DNA from: Urophycis tenuis
Taxonomy: Eukaryota > Chordata > Actinopteri > Gadiformes > Phycidae
Reading direction: 5' to 3'
Assembly (NCBI GenBank): GCA_036785325.1
Contig: JAXIVH010000018.1
Coordinates: 8,654,057-8,718,056, forward strand
Length of the DNA: 64,000 nt
Both the position numbers and the translations under genes were made by a program. This document shows, piece by piece, positions 20,071 through 32,026 of this stretch. Every line of letters begins with the position of its first letter. Within the stretch, counting starts at the first letter, position 1. The notes under the pieces are model-generated. The model was not told the DNA's origin. It made no database searches and was given only the letters and a program-made list of their open reading frames with translations.

Positions 20071-20480
20071 AGGTGAAGTTCTCAACAGCTTGATTCATTT
20101 CCTATTTGAGGATGAGTGTCCTTCATATCTTTCTCTGACCTCCATTGCGGTCAAAGAAAAGTGGTTAGGAAAAGAGAAGTGATTTTTGTGACTATAGGAG
20201 ACCATCCTGATCATGTGACCTCGTGTTCTTTTGCTACACGGATCAGAATGAATCGCTCAGAATTAATCGCAAATTAGAAAATAATAAATTACGATTATGG
20301 CTTCTGACATTTATGCAAGAAAGATAATCAATATAAAACGATTATTCGCCCCCCCCTAAAAGCCCACACTCACTCTCAGCCAGGCTGTGGCATGCTTAGT
20401 TTAGCTTGAGCCAAGAAAAGCTGCATTTCCACCCAAATGACCAAGAACCTCTAGTCCCAGTCATTACATTTTAAGGTCAT
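20071..20480. other. No recognisable gene; one dispersed motif
   Basis: Sequence at 20195-20245 (gagaccatcctgatcatgtg) recurs inverted near 27045-27075 (cacgtgatcaggatggtctc), so a short dispersed repeat is present. Otherwise nothing is recognised. Confidence 0.4.
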
Positions 20481-20481
20481 T

Positions 20482-23290
20482 TAATCAGAATCAGAATCAG
20501 AATCAAGTTTATTGCCAAGTAGGTTTGCACTTACAAGGAATTCGACTTGGTGTAATTGGTGCAAAGAAAAACAAGTATTTAAATATAAGTAATATGACTA
20601 TAAATATATATATACAGCAGTGCTCTGTCAACACCGTGTATGGAGAGACGGGGCGCTGCTGACCTCGACTCGGGACGTTGTGAATCGGTGGGGGGAATAC
20701 TTCGAAGACCTCCTCAATCCCACCAACACGCCTTCCACTGAGGAAGCAGGGTCTGGGGACTCGGGGGGGGGGACTCTCCTATCTCCGGGGCTGAGATCAC
20801 AGAGGTGGTTAAAAAGCTCCTCGCTGGCAAGGCCCCGGGGGTGGACGAGGTCCACCCCGAGTTCCTAAAGGCCCTGGATGCTGTGGGGCTGTCTTGGTTG
20901 AGACGTCTCTGCAGCATCGCATGGACATCGGGGGCAGTGCCTCTGGATTGGCAGACCGGGGTGGTGGTTCCCCTCTTCAAAAAGGGGGACCGGAGGGTGT
21001 GCTCCAACTACAGGGGGATCACACTCCTCAGCCTCCCCGGTAATGTCTATTCGGGGATCCTGGAGAGGAGGGTCCGTAGGATAGTCGAACCTCGGATTCA
21101 GGAGGAGCAATGTGGTTTTCGTCCCGGCCGTGGAACTGTGGACCAGCTCTATACCCTTGGCGCGGTACTCGAGGGTGCATGGGAGTTCGCCCAACCAGTC
21201 TACATGTGCTTTGTGGACTTGGAGAAGGCGTTTGACCGTGTCCCTCGGGGAGCCCTGTGGGGGGTGCTCCGGGAGTATGGGGTACCGGGCCTGCTGTTAC
21301 GGGCCATCGGGTCCCTGTACTCCTGGTGCCAGAGCTTGGTCCGCATTGCCGGCAGTAAGTCAGCCTTTGTCACCGATTCTGTTCACAACTTTTATGGACA
21401 GAATTTCTAGGCGCAGCCAGGGCGTTGAGGGGTTACGGTTCGGTGGCCTCAGGATTGCGTCACTGCTTTTCGCAGATGATCTTGTCCTGTTGGCTTCATC
21501 GGGCCGTGACCTTCAGCTCTCACTGGAGCGGTTCGCAGCCGAATGTGAAGCGGCTGGGATGAGGATCAGCACCTCCAAATCCGAGGCCATGGTTCTCGGC
21601 TGGAAAAGGGTGGAGTGCACTCTCCGGGTCGGGGAGGAGATTCTGCCTCAAGTGGAGGAGTTCAAGTATCTCGGGGTCTTGTTCACGAGTGAGGGGAGGA
21701 TGGAGCGGGAGATTGACCGACGGATCGGTGTGGCGTCGGCAGTGATGCGGGCTCTGCACCGGTCCGTCATGGTGAAGAAGGAGCTGAGCCGAAAGGCGAA
21801 GCTCTCGATTTACCGGTCAATCTACGTTCCTACCCTCATCTATGGTCACGAGCTGTGGGTAGTGACCGAAAGAACGAGATCGCGAATACAAGCGGCCGAA
21901 ATGAGTTTCCTCCGCAGGGTGTCCGGGCTCTCCCTTAGAGATAGGGTGAGAAGCTCGGTCATCCGGGAGGGGCTCAGAGTAGAACCGCTTCTCCTCCGCA
22001 TCGAGAGGAGCCAGTTGCGGTGGCTCGGGCATCTAGTGAGGATGCCTCCTGGACGCCTCCCTGGGGAGGTGTTCCGGGCACGTCCCTCCGGGAGGAGGCC
22101 CCGGGGAAGACCCAGGACACGCTGGAGGGACTATGTCTCTCGGCTGGCCTGGGAACGCCTCGGGATCCCCCCGGAAGAGCTGGACGAAGTGGCTGGGGAG
22201 AGGGAAGTCTGGGCTTCCCTCCTCAGGCTGCTGCCCTCGCGACCCGACCCCGGATAAGAGGCAGAAATGGATGGATGGATGGATATATATACAGTGACCA
22301 AGGAGCAGTAGTGCAAGAAAAAAAATGGTGGTCCTGAATAAGTACGAACTCTGCGTTAATGTAACGCAGGCGGTCTGAAGATGCCACGTTAATGTAGCAT
22401 GTAGGACTGTGTGGGGGGAGGGAGAGAGTCAGTGTCAGGGGGGGCTCCGGGCCTTGTTGATAAGGCTAGTGGCAGATGGGAAAAAAACTGTTCTTGTGAT
22501 GTGAGGTTTTGGTCCTGATGGACCGCAACCTCCTGCCAGAGGGGAGTGACTCAAAGAGTTTGTGACCGGGGTGGGAGGGGTCGGCCATGATCTTACCTGC
22601 ACGCCTCAGGGTCCTGGAGGTGTACAGGTCCTGGAGCGACTGCAGATTGCAGCCAATCACCTTCTCTGCAGACCGAATGCAGTCTGCATTCTGCATTCTG
22701 CTGCAGTCTGCCCTTGTCCTTGGCGGTGGCAGCAGCAAACCAGATGGTGATGGAGGAGGTGAGGATGGACTCAATGATGGAGGAGTAGAAGTGCACCATC
22801 ATTGTCCTTGGCAGGTTGAATTTCTTCAGCTGCCTCAGGAAGTACATCCTCTGCTGGGCTTTCTTGATGAGGGAGCTGATGTTCAGCTCCCACTTGAGAG
22901 CCTGGGAGATGACAGTTCCCAGGAAGCGGAAAGACTCCACAGTGTCAATTGAGTAGTCGCAGAGAGTGATGGGGGCAGGTGAGGCTGAGTTCTTCCTGAA
23001 GTCCACAACCATCTCCACTGTCTTTAGAGCATTGAGCTCTAGGTTGTTCGGCTGCACCATGTCACCAGATGGTCTACCTCCCACCTGTAGTCAGACTCAT
23101 CACCATCAGAAATGAGTCCGATGAGGGTGGTGTCATCCGCAAACTTCAGAAGTTTGATGGACTGGTGACTGGAGGTGCAGCTGTTTGTGTACAGGGAGAA
23201 GAGCAGAGGGGATGTCTGCATTTCCACTGTGATCTGAAGACCCGTGAAGGTTTCACAAATCAAGATATTTTTTACATCATTCATATAATG
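20482..23290 (-). pseudogene. Rex1/Babar LINE, split by an RTE-like LINE
   Basis: On the minus strand the reverse transcriptase tail reads HQSIKLLKFADDTTLIGLIS (catalytic FADD, about 23130), then NNLELNALKTVEMVVDFRKN, FLGTVISQALKWELNISSLI, KKAQQRMYFLRQLKKFNLPR and a frame with RTLRRAGKIMADPSHPGHKL, FESLPSGRRLRS. The extreme 3' end (ttgccaagtaggtttgcact and (AATCAG)n on the plus strand) lies on the other side of a 1.67-kb insertion at 20482-20617. Several frameshifts are present and the N-terminal part is missing. Confidence 0.87.
20618..22282 (+). pseudogene. RTE-like LINE, 5'-truncated, inserted in Rex1 copy
   Basis: Reverse transcriptase blocks in order: MVKKLLAGKAPGVDEVHPEF, GVVVPLFKKGDRRVCSNYRG, QCGFRPGRGTVDQLYTLGAV, MCFVDLEKAFDRVPRGALWG, then in another frame RFGGLRIASLLFADDLVLLA (catalytic FADD, about 21470), EEFKYLGVLFTSEGRMEREI and LRWLGHLVRMPPGRLPGEVF to the stop at about 22257. 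The 3' end is (ATGG)n. A frameshift or small deletion near 21390 breaks the ORF. It is flanked by a 12-bp direct repeat ATATATATACAG (20606-20617 and 22283-22294). I assign it to the RTE side of the non-LTR tree with moderate certainty. Confidence 0.88.
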
Positions 23291-23621
23291 AATAAATGGT
23301 AAAAGTTTCCCTGTTCAATAAAGAAAAATAAACTATCCCTCTTTCAGAGGAAGTTGGTATCGAAAAGGAAACGGTTGCGATGCAACTGCATGTTATTGGG
23401 CATGTTAACCATCATGTTATAAAAAAAAAAAACCTATAGGCCTATTCATGTACTGCAGTGCAAGTAAATATTGGCTTGTAGTGCCGACTGCTATCGAGAT
23501 GAATAATCAAAACATATATCAGAAAGCGATAATTACTGTATATGAATGTAGCGCACCACTATGGTAGCAATAAGAGGCCTGTGTTTGATTTACTGCATGT
23601 CAAACCATTTTGAAATGGTTG
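23291..23621. other. No recognisable gene
   Basis: AT-rich spacer with a short poly-A run at 23420-23431. Nothing recognised. Confidence 0.4.
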
Positions 23622-23755
23622 AATCAGAATTAGAATCTGAAATATGTTTATTGCCAAGTATGTTGGCACATACAAGGAATTTGACTTGGTGGATGGTGCA
23701 TGACAGTAAATGATAAACAATACACTATAACAATAAACAACAAGAAAATGTAATT
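23622..23755 (-). mobile_element. Rex1-type LINE 3' end
   Basis: The plus strand reads aatcagaattagaatctgaa, atatgtttattgccaagtat and acaaggaatttgacttggtg, the complement of the same 3' end seen at 20482-20560. It may be the displaced 3' end of the Rex1 body at 24411-25122. Confidence 0.7.
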
Positions 23756-23799
23756 CCACGCAAGGAATTACTTGTGCATAGGAATGCTCGTAAGCATTG

Positions 23800-23883
23800 A
23801 GATAAATGTAGTTGAGGTGGGGATGGAACGACTGAGCCTCGGGTTGAGGAACACACGCTCCACCCACTGAGCTACGCCGCCCA
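23800..23883 (-). mobile_element. tRNA-derived SINE head
   Basis: The minus strand starts GGGCGGCGTAGCTCAGTGGG with B-box-like GTCGTTCCATCCCC. Only the tRNA-related part is clear. Confidence 0.65.
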
Positions 23884-23929
23884 GTTGACAGTTGAAAAGC
23901 AAAGACCAGAGTCAAACGTAATGATGGAA

Positions 23930-24218
23930 AGCTGGCTCAATGTTATCCCTATGGATGTTTTTATTTTTTTAATTGCAAATATCTACACTGACACTTTTTT
24001 AGTATTATCTGTAATTTATATCCAGTTTCTTTGCACTTTATTAATATATTACATTGATCATAGTTTTATATTTTTATTTCTGTATTTTTTATAGATCTAT
24101 TTATACATCTGCTTATTCTCTGTGTCTGACAGAAGCCATAGCAACGACATTTCTCTGCCAAAAATCACTCTGTTTCTTGTGCAACGACAATAAAGACCAA
24201 GTTGAGTTGAGTTGATCT
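23930..24218 (+). mobile_element. LINE 3' UTR fragment
   Basis: T-rich sequence ending in tttcttgtgcaacgacaata, aagaccaag and (TTGAG)n, a typical fish LINE 3' end with short-unit tail. There is no coding part. Confidence 0.5.
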
Positions 24219-24224
24219 CAAAAA

Positions 24225-24410
24225 GTGTGAAGTTTGCAAAAATTATAAATACATAATGGAAGTAGAAGTACGGAAGTAGACCTTTGTAATACAGTTTGAA
24301 TGAAATCTTGAGGTTCAGTCGTTTAGCCTCCATTAATTGCAGAATTTTGGTGTGAAGGAGAATAATATGATGAAAACATATCTAGATTGTGCATTCCTAT
24401 GCACAATAAT
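24225..24410 (-). repeat. Unnamed dispersed repeat (partner at 40950-41120)
   Basis: The reverse complement reads tgtgcataggaatgcacaat, ctagatat, then ggctaaacgactgaac and tgtattacaaaggtctact. The plus-strand partner at 40950-41120 has the same blocks in the same order. It begins with the partial palindrome tgtgcataggaatgcaca. No class could be assigned. Confidence 0.7.
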
Positions 24411-25122
24411 CAACAACAACACAGTGCAAGATGGCGGGCCCTAATATAATATAAAATAAAGTGAAGGAAGCTGTTTTAAAGAGTGCAGTAGTGCATGAAT
24501 GTGCAATTACTTGTGTAGGGTAGGATGTGTGTTAATGTAACGCATAAGGCGTGTGTCATGGTAAGAGACAGTGTCAGTGGGTCTGGGTCTTGTTGATAAG
24601 GCCAGCTGTAGTGGGGAAGAAACTGTTCTTGTGGCGTGAGGTGTTGGTCCTGATTGACCGCAGCCTTCTGCCAGAAGGGAGTGTGTCAAAGGGTGTGTGT
24701 CCAGGGTGTGAGTGGACAGCCAGTCTTGCTGCCCACCTCAGGGTCCTGGAGGTATACAGGTCCAGGAGTGATTATCACCTACTTCGCAGAACGAATGATA
24801 CGCTGTAGTCTGCCCTTATCCTTGGCAACAGTGTGCCAGATAGTGATGGAGGAGGTGAGGATGGTCTCAATGATGGTAGTGTAGAAGTACACCATCATTG
24901 TCTTTGGCAGGTTGAACCTCTTCAGCTGCCTCAGGTAGTACATCCGCTGTTCATTTTTTAACTAAGGTTCAGCTCCCATCTGAAGTCCTGGGTGACGATG
25001 GAGCCCAGGAAGCGGGAGGACTCCGCAGCGTTGACTGGGAGTGACACAGGGCAATGGGGGCGGGGGGAGCTGTGTTTTTTCTAAAGTCCACAACCATCTT
25101 CTCTGTCTTTGGAGATGGATAA
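24411..25122 (-). pseudogene. Rex1/Babar LINE remnant
   Basis: On the plus strand the text is the complement of Rex1 coding sequence: actgttcttgtggcgtgagg, ggtcctggaggtatacaggt, agaagtacaccatcattgtc, ctcttcagctgcctcaggta and gtccacaaccatcttctctg. It aligns with the body at 22330-23040. Frames are broken in several places and the catalytic region lies beyond the 5' truncation. Confidence 0.82.
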
Positions 25123-25149
25123 TAAATAAAGTATAATAAAGTATCATTA

Positions 25150-25345
25150 TGTCAACACCGGTAGAGGGACCAGAATGACCATTCTGGTCATTACATACGG
25201 ATTACTAGCGAGTAAAAAAAAAGTTTACAGACATGAAGGCAAAAGTTATATATATATATGTTGTCGCCAATCAGTCGAAGTATTTATCACACCGTAGCGT
25301 TGTTTAGTGTAGTGATCACACAATGGCCACACAGTTGCTTGGACG
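25150..25345. mobile_element. Harbinger-like MITE fragment interrupted by a Tc1 element
   Basis: Blocks caccggtagagggaccagaa, tgttgtcgccaatcagtcga and cacaatggccacacagttgc all occur in the element at 48446-48932, though rearranged. The segment ends abruptly at ttgcttggacg, where Tc1 sequence begins. Confidence 0.65.
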
Positions 25346-26745
25346 AAAAATTAGAATATCATGGAAAAGTTGTTTAATTTCCACAATTCCATTCAAAAAG
25401 TTAAACTTTCATAGATTATAGATTCAGGGCCCACAATTTAAACAATTTCAAGTATTTATTTGTTTATTTGTACATAATTTGGGTTTCCAGCTCATAAAAC
25501 CCATGAAAACAGGAATTCAAAAAATTAGAATACTGTGAAGAAATCACCATTTACTTCATAAAAAATGAGGATCACATCAAATCAATCAAAATATGGTACT
25601 TTCAAAACGATATGTCCGTTTGCCTTAATCAATGCGACGTGGCATTGAGGAAATCAGCCTATGGCATTCAATGGGAGTTATGGAAGCCCAGATTTCCTTG
25701 ATGCTTGCTGTCAGCTCTTCTTTGTTGTTGGGTCTGGTGCTCCTCATTTTCCTCTTGAGAATACCCCATAACTTCTCAATGGGGTTTAGGTCCAGCGGGT
25801 TGGCTGGCCAGTCAAGCACTGTGATGGCATGGGCATCAAACCAGGTTTTGGTGCTTCTGGCAGTATGGACAGGGGCCAGATCCTGCTGGAAGATGAAATC
25901 TGCATCTCCATACAGATCCTTAGCAGAAGGAATGATGAAGTCCTCTAAAACATTCTGGTAGACTGTTGCGGTGACCTTGGAATTAAGAAAGCAGAGTTTA
26001 CCAACACCTGCACCGGACATTGCACCCCAAATCATGACTGACTCTGGATATTTCACACTGGACCTCAAGCAGCTTGGGTTCTGTTCCTCAACGTCTTCCT
26101 CCAAACCCTTGGACCTTGATTCCCGAATGAAAGGCACACTTTACTTTCATCGGAAAAGAGGACCTTGGACCACTGGCCAACAGTCCAGTCCTTCTTCTCC
26201 TTGGCCCAGTTGAGACGCTTCCTACGTTGCCTCAGGTTCAGAAGTGGCTTGACCCGAGGAACCCGACAGTTGTAGCCCATCTCCTGGATGCATCTGAATG
26301 TGGTGGTTATTGAAGCTGTGACTCCCGCCCCATTCCACTCTTTCTGGATCTCTGCCATATTCTTGAATCTTCTCTGTTTGATAATCCGCTGAAGCCCACG
26401 GTCATCTCTTTTGCTGCATCTTCTCCTGCCACATTTTGCCCTTCCACTAGACTTTCCATTGATATGCTTGGACACAGCACTCTCTGAACAGCCAGCCTCC
26501 TTACGTCGCATCGAGGCAGTGATAAAGGCAAAGGGATTCCCAACCAAGTATTGAAGTTTGACATATCGTTTTGAAAGTACCATATTTTGATTGATTTGAT
26601 CCTAATTTTTTGCTGCAAAAACAAACAAATAAATACTTGAAATCGTTTAAATTGTGGGCCCTGAATCTATAATCTATGAAAGTTTCACTTTTTGAATGGA
26701 ATTATGGAAATTAAACAACTTTTCCATGATATTCTAATTTTTCTG
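25344..26745 (-). pseudogene. Tc1-like transposon with long inverted ends, one frameshift
   Basis: The terminal inverted repeats start (C)GAAAAATTAGAATATC and extend over 100 bp on each side (ggaaaagttgtttaatttcc, gattcagggcccacaattta). The transposase runs from about 26583 down to 25625. The N-terminal part KEAGCSESAVSKHINGKSSG has helix-turn-helix-like content, then RRKRLNWAKEKKDWTVGQWS and the first catalytic Asp in LFSDESKVCLSFGNQGPRVW. In a second frame come SVMIWGAMSGAGVGKLCFLN, the second Asp in DADFIFQQDLAPVHTARSTK and the final acidic residue in NPLDLNPIEKLWGILKRK. All three catalytic positions are readable and I see one frameshift near 26090. A TA follows the right end; the left end lacks it. 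Confidence 0.9.
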
Positions 26746-26747
26746 TA

Positions 26748-29555
26748 ATGTCTGTCTCTTTCTAAAATGTCTGTATATATATATGAGCGGTAACATTAAC
26801 ATTAGTACAGCAAACTGCTAGAAATGCACTAGTATGCACTGAACGGGTTTGCTCTGCACAATAGACGTTTCCATTCTTCTTTTCCCATGTATCCATTGAA
26901 CAGCTCACTGTGATGGCGTCACATGTTTTGTTATGCTGATTGGCTGAAGGGGTTCATCTGTAAAAGCAAGTACTCCTGTCCACTGAATTCTCACTAAATG
27001 TAGGGTGCTAGAAGTCTAGACTGATCCTTGTAGCAAAACAGAATGTGAGGTCACGTGATCAGGATGGTCTCCAGGCTAAGTCTAAGAAGCAGAGCAATAA
27101 AAAAACCTGAACTGGGTTTGTGGCACAATGATTTTATGCTCAGATTCAATGAGCTTTTATGATTTAGTTAATTTTGGTTTTAAAAACAAGATGTCTCCAG
27201 CCACAGTGGGCATGAAAATGTCAAATTTCTCCGATTAGGGCTGTAAATGTAGGAAAAACAGGAACACAATTCTTCTAAACTCACTTGTCATTTTATTAAT
27301 ATCTTACAAAATAGGATACAGAAAACCAGAATCATATCATATAAAAACAATAAGTTAAACACATGGAGATGTTTGTGAAAGCACATGGAGTGTGAAAGTC
27401 ATGTGAGTGACTTTTATACTTGTTAATGGCAATGGTAACAAACCAAATATTTACAATGACTTCGAGCCAAAATGGCATAATTTCATAGAATTTACAAAGA
27501 GAACCACTGTAGGCAGTACACAGGAAATTGAAATGTTTACATGAATATTCATCAGAGACGAAAATAGTAATTACAGCTATTTGAGAACAAAATCAATACC
27601 AATAAAATAGGCACATTGAAGTTTTCCTGAAACCATTATACAATTAATTATTCACCTGCAATGAACAGACAATGAACCATTTGACAAATACTGATGTTAT
27701 CCTTTGCTTGTTAGCTTTTCGCACTTGCCAAAAAACAGAAATGTCAGAAATGTCCCATCTTGTGATCTACCACTTGTGCCCTGGTTTCTTCTCTTTCATT
27801 TAAGTATGTGATGCATTTCTATTACTGATTTGGGCTTTTAACAGTTACTGCTCTCTACTACTACTACTTCTACTCTCTGTTTCCTATTGTCCTCCTGGCC
27901 TGTTCATGATCAGCTTTGCCATCAAGCTTCAATGCCAGGTGGTGTGCTGAACCCATGGTAGAACTCCGAGGGCAATGTCACTGTTGTTGAATTGTATAAC
28001 TCAAGACATTGAATCACACAATGAATCAGTGTTGTCCTCGATTTTCAGTCTGGCTAACATTTTAATTAAATTTCCATTTGTTTGAACTTTGACCTTGGCA
28101 ATGGTAGCAGAGAAGCCAGGTAGAGCACTGGTGCTTGTTCCATGAGAAATTAATGGCAATGCCGAAGCCTGGATTTGTTTAAGCTGATCATAGACACAGC
28201 CAGTTCCAAAATTCTTCCAAAAAAAAAAAAAAAAGGTGATGTACATCCCAAGTGCGATGGAAGCAAGGTTAAAGGTTGCCATGATTAAAAATTGCTTTGA
28301 GAAAAAAGTTTCCCAAATGTTTTCATGATCGAAATCATCATTAAAAAAAACACCACAGGGAAATTTGAGCAGAATATGACCATATGGACTGTATAAAGTG
28401 TGGAGTGAGACCACTTTTTGTACAGGGTAAGGCTGTAAGGCTCACTCTATCATTATTTACTGGAAGCATTGCACGTAAAGATTGAGTGGATGGAAACACT
28501 GTTCTTAGAGCCTTCTAAAAAAACAACTACAAACATTAACAGTATTGCAAGAAAATAACATCCAGTAACAACCTAACATTGTTAAGCTCAGCAGTTCAGT
28601 ATAGCAACTAAAAATAGAAAATGTAAATACACTGAATATATAATGTGTTCTTATTCCAAGCATTTTTTTCTGTCCTTCTCCAAGAATACCCATGGTATCC
28701 CAAAGATAATTTAAGGATTATTTTGTAGTGTTTTAAGTAACATTTTCGTCAGTATTTATCATGGACCTACGGTGGTTTCCCAGTGTGGAGAAGTATTCCC
28801 AAAAATGAACATCTTGTACCCTCTAAAATCAACCCAATACTAAATTCTCACCAAAAATCTTTTCCAACAGTCAAATCTAACAACAAACGAGTAACAGATA
28901 ATGGTGATATGCATGCAAGTGCAACAAAGTAATTAAAGTACTTGATTATTATCCAGATAGAACAGTGTTTTTTTGTATGTATGAAGACTGAAATCATGTT
29001 ATGATATATACTGCATTACAATCTATTGCTTGAAATAGGTAAATATTGAATTACAAAAAGTTCCGGCTGAAACCACAGCAAACTGGTACATTTTGTCAGT
29101 GAATCCTTTCTATAAGTAAAATATCTATAAGAAATTACAGAAGAAACTACATGTTATTTAGTCTGTCATCCGTGAATATGATCGTCATCCAACACGTAGT
29201 AATATAATAGCTGTCTACATCTTTCCTAGGCCTGTTCTAATCGTTGATTCTTTGAATTTCATGTATTGCTTGTTTGCTTAACTTGGAGCATTGAGGTACA
29301 GATGAACACACAAGGAAATTAATAAGACCATGCATATTGCTGCATCTGGAAAACGTAATATGTAAAAATGTTTGTTTAAAAATGTTTGTTGTTTTTTTTT
29401 TGTGGTAAGAGTTGGAGTGTAAGCAGGATGAATAGTATCATGCGAACAGCCTCTTCATGCTGCATAAACTAAGGAATTTTGAGGTTAGCCAATGCACCTT
29501 AAAAAAAGAACATATCAATTAAAATCAATCCAATTAAAAGTATACTCACTTTTAC
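26748..29555. other. Mostly unique sequence, no recognisable gene
   Basis: AT-rich sequence with few transposon signs. A minus-strand frame at 28001-28414 ends KVKVQTNGNLIKMLARLKIE but has no start context or recognised domain. A minus-strand AATAAA lies at 27291-27296. This could be a long 3' UTR or intergenic DNA downstream of pdlim4, but nothing in the sequence decides. Confidence 0.4.
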
Positions 29556-29760
29556 ATTGTGTCCTAGCCCTACTAGCCATACTACACAGACTGCAAACCC
29601 AAATGCCCTTTCATATCATCATCAGGGTCATCCCTTAAACCACCACTTTCAGCTACTGCCCTCAGGGCAAAGGTACAGAGTCCCCTGCACAAAGAATAAC
29701 AGAATGTGTGTCCCCATTGCCATAAAATATCTTAATCAGTAAGGACAGCCACATTTTGAG
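29556..29760 (+). pseudogene. LINE C-terminal fragment (Rex1/L2-like)
   Basis: The frame gives HHQGHPLNHHFQLLPSGQRY, RVPCTKNNRMCVPIAIKYLN. This matches the short tail (HPL...FQLLPSG.RYR.P...N) found at the C-terminus of fish LINE proteins. Confidence 0.65.
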
Positions 29761-30412
29761 GCCAGCACACAGCATTTTATATCCATTTCATTAACCCTGA
29801 ATCTAATGCATATATATGATTTGAATATATCTAATATAATGTATTTTCTGATGTGTTTTTGATGTACAGTAAATGTGTCATAATGTGTGGATGTGATGTG
29901 TTGTTTTTCATTTATCTTTTCTTGGTGGCACACCACAAAATAATTCTACCCTTTGCATGCAAAAAGTAGACAGGGTATTTGCTATTTATATTTCTACATT
30001 ACAATTACAATTGCAAAATACAAATAAGCTGATCAATAAATAATAGAATCTCCCCAATATTTTTAAATTAAATGCTCAGAATTAACGCTTAATTTGCACA
30101 GCTATAACCCACTCCAATCATTTATTATGCATGTGAAGCGATAGAGAATTCCGGGTTGAGAAAGTGTATAAGTCCTGCAATGTGTTATGCAATGTTTAGT
30201 CTAATCGTCCAAACTCTCACTGATCTAGCCAATTGCACTGATTAGCTGCAAATGTTATTTGTGCTAATTGAATCAGACCCAAGGTGTCCGACTCCTACAA
30301 CAAAGAAACAGAACAATTCCTCATACCTAATCAACTGAGACTCCCCTTCAAAAAATGTTTTGGGTTCCCCCCTGCCTTCAAATGTTGTTCTACTTATCTA
30401 TCATCTTTCTCC
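29761..30412 (-). other. Presumed 3' UTR/downstream region of pdlim4
   Basis: It lies directly after the pdlim4 stop on the minus strand. An AATAAA on the minus strand occurs about 290 nt after the stop (plus-strand tttatt near 30121), a plausible polyadenylation site. No other feature is recognised. Confidence 0.4.
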
Positions 30413-30617
30413 TCAGACCAGCTCCACCTTGGAGTTGGGGTATACAGCAACTACATCATAGCCCTCAGGGGGCTGCACACGGGCCTTGGCATGAGTCTCG
30501 CAGTACAGCTTCTCCTCTATGAAGAAGTATCCCCTCTGCTTTAGGTTGATGCCGCAGTCGTCACACATGAAGCAATCGGGATGGTACAGCTTGTCCCGGG
30601 CCTTCACAATGGTACCT
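30413..30617 (-). CDS. pdlim4: pdlim4 terminal coding exon (second half of LIM domain, C-terminus)
   Basis: PDLIM4 (RIL) is an actin-cytoskeleton adaptor with an N-terminal PDZ and C-terminal LIM domain. This exon follows a tctcag acceptor, completes a split Val codon, and encodes TIVKARDKLYHPDCFMCDDC, GINLKQRGYFFIEEKLYCET-H and the tail PPEGYDVVAVYPNSKVELV before TGA at 30415-30413. The zinc ligands H, C, C, C, C and H of the LIM domain are present with normal spacing; the first C-x2-C pair is in the preceding exon. The VYPN.KVELV ending is what I know from PDLIM4 rather than PDLIM1 or PDLIM3. Phase with the upstream exon is exact. Confidence 0.95.
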
Positions 30618-31125
30618 CTGAGATTGAGGGGAAATTATAAAGAGTAAGATTGGTGAGAGAGGGGCAGAGAGAGGGGTTATGCAAGCAGAAAATTATCAGG
30701 ATGAATAGTCTAGTAGTTAGGGCACTTTTCGTAAGTTGGAAATGTCTCATACATATTTGTTTAAACAAACAGCCACCGCCACAGGGAAACTACTACTACT
30801 ACTGGTGTGGTGTGTGAAATATTAATATATAATGTAAATATTATGTATTATGAAAATGTGTTAATCTATCTACAGGTATCTATCTATGTAAATCACAAGA
30901 TGTAGTAGGAAGCAAATTATGCCCCAGACAGAATGAATGAGGAAAAGCCTACATTGTAAGAGATAAGGTAGAATAGAATAAAAATGGCAAACAATGACAA
31001 TAACATCATTAATTATATAATTATATGAAAGAACGTATAATAACGAATCAGGCAGTTGAGAACTCTATGCCGTGATGGCGGCGTAGAGTGTCCTATACAA
31101 GAACACACAGAATTACAGCATGGGG
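30618..31125 (-). other. pdlim4 intron, no further feature
   Basis: Start of the 4.6-kb intron between the last two coding exons. It is AT-rich with short TCTA runs. Nothing else is recognised. Confidence 0.5.
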
Positions 31126-31264
31126 GGGGGCGGGGGCATAGCTCAGTGGGTAGAGCGGCTCGAACACTAACCCAAGGGTTGGCTGTTCCATTCCCACCAC
31201 CAACTGTCCACATGTTGAACCCCACAAATGTACTGATTGTAAATCGCTCTGGACAAAAGCATCT
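31126..31264 (+). mobile_element. tRNA-derived SINE with conserved 3' tail
   Basis: A G run then GGGGGCATAGCTCAGTGGGT, tagagcggctcgaac and a weak B box (ggctgttccattcccacc). The tail is tgtactgattgtaaatcgct followed by ctggacaaaagcatctg, the same 3' sequence seen at 33315, 35150, 35655 and 43490. The tail stops at the inverted-repeat element that begins at 31265. Confidence 0.8.
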
Positions 31265-31994
31265 GTAGCAACCAATAACGTAAAAACGTTTGATTGGTTA
31301 TTACGTTATTGGCCTTGTATTAAAAAAATCATTTGAAAATGTAATAACTGAGCCAATAATAACTAAGGTATCCCTTTATTTTATTTTCAATTTCTGGAGA
31401 GAAATTGTCACCGACTTAATTAATATTGCATCTTGCAACAGATGCTTAAATATCTGACTTTACAGGTACCCCTCCAGCCTTATTCTCCCCTCCACAGGAT
31501 GCCTTAAAGGAGCAATTAAGAATCATTTTGGATTTATATGTAACTCTTAGGGTTCCATTATAGTACTCTGTGTATCCAACTCCGTGACCATACAGATGCT
31601 TCAATGGAGTGGTGAGCCTTTAAAGTTCTGCGTTGCAGTTTTCAGTGTGGTATTGCAATTCACCGCCAGAACGCTGGGGTCTGTGGGAATGAGTCGTTAG
31701 CTCACCAATGACAGCCCCACGGTCTCCATCGGTCTCAGCCTTGATGGATGGTCACATTTTTTGGAGGCACACATCGGGCTACAGAGAGGGTCTCCAACAG
31801 GGTTTGTGATGATGGAGAGGGCTCTCCATGGCTACGGGGAGCACTTTGCGCAGTATCATAAATGAAGCTTTACTTTTACTCTGGGGTTCTTGAATCGGCC
31901 AAAACAGCTTTGGAGCAAGCCTAATCTGCAAAGCGACATTAGATTGCTTGCAGATCAGCTGGGTTTACCCAGGCTAGCACTAGCACTAGCACAA

Positions 31995-32026
<32 letters not shown>

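Noticed and set aside
25344..26745. Possibility that this Tc1 element is still autonomous
   Set aside because: All three catalytic blocks are visible but in two frames, and the left end lacks the TA target duplication.
28001..28414. 137-codon minus-strand frame
   Set aside because: Low-complexity FFFFFW segment from a poly-A run, no recognisable domain, no splice context. Treated as chance.
30284..30544. Plus-strand 86-codon frame opposite pdlim4
   Set aside because: Antisense shadow of the pdlim4 terminal exon.
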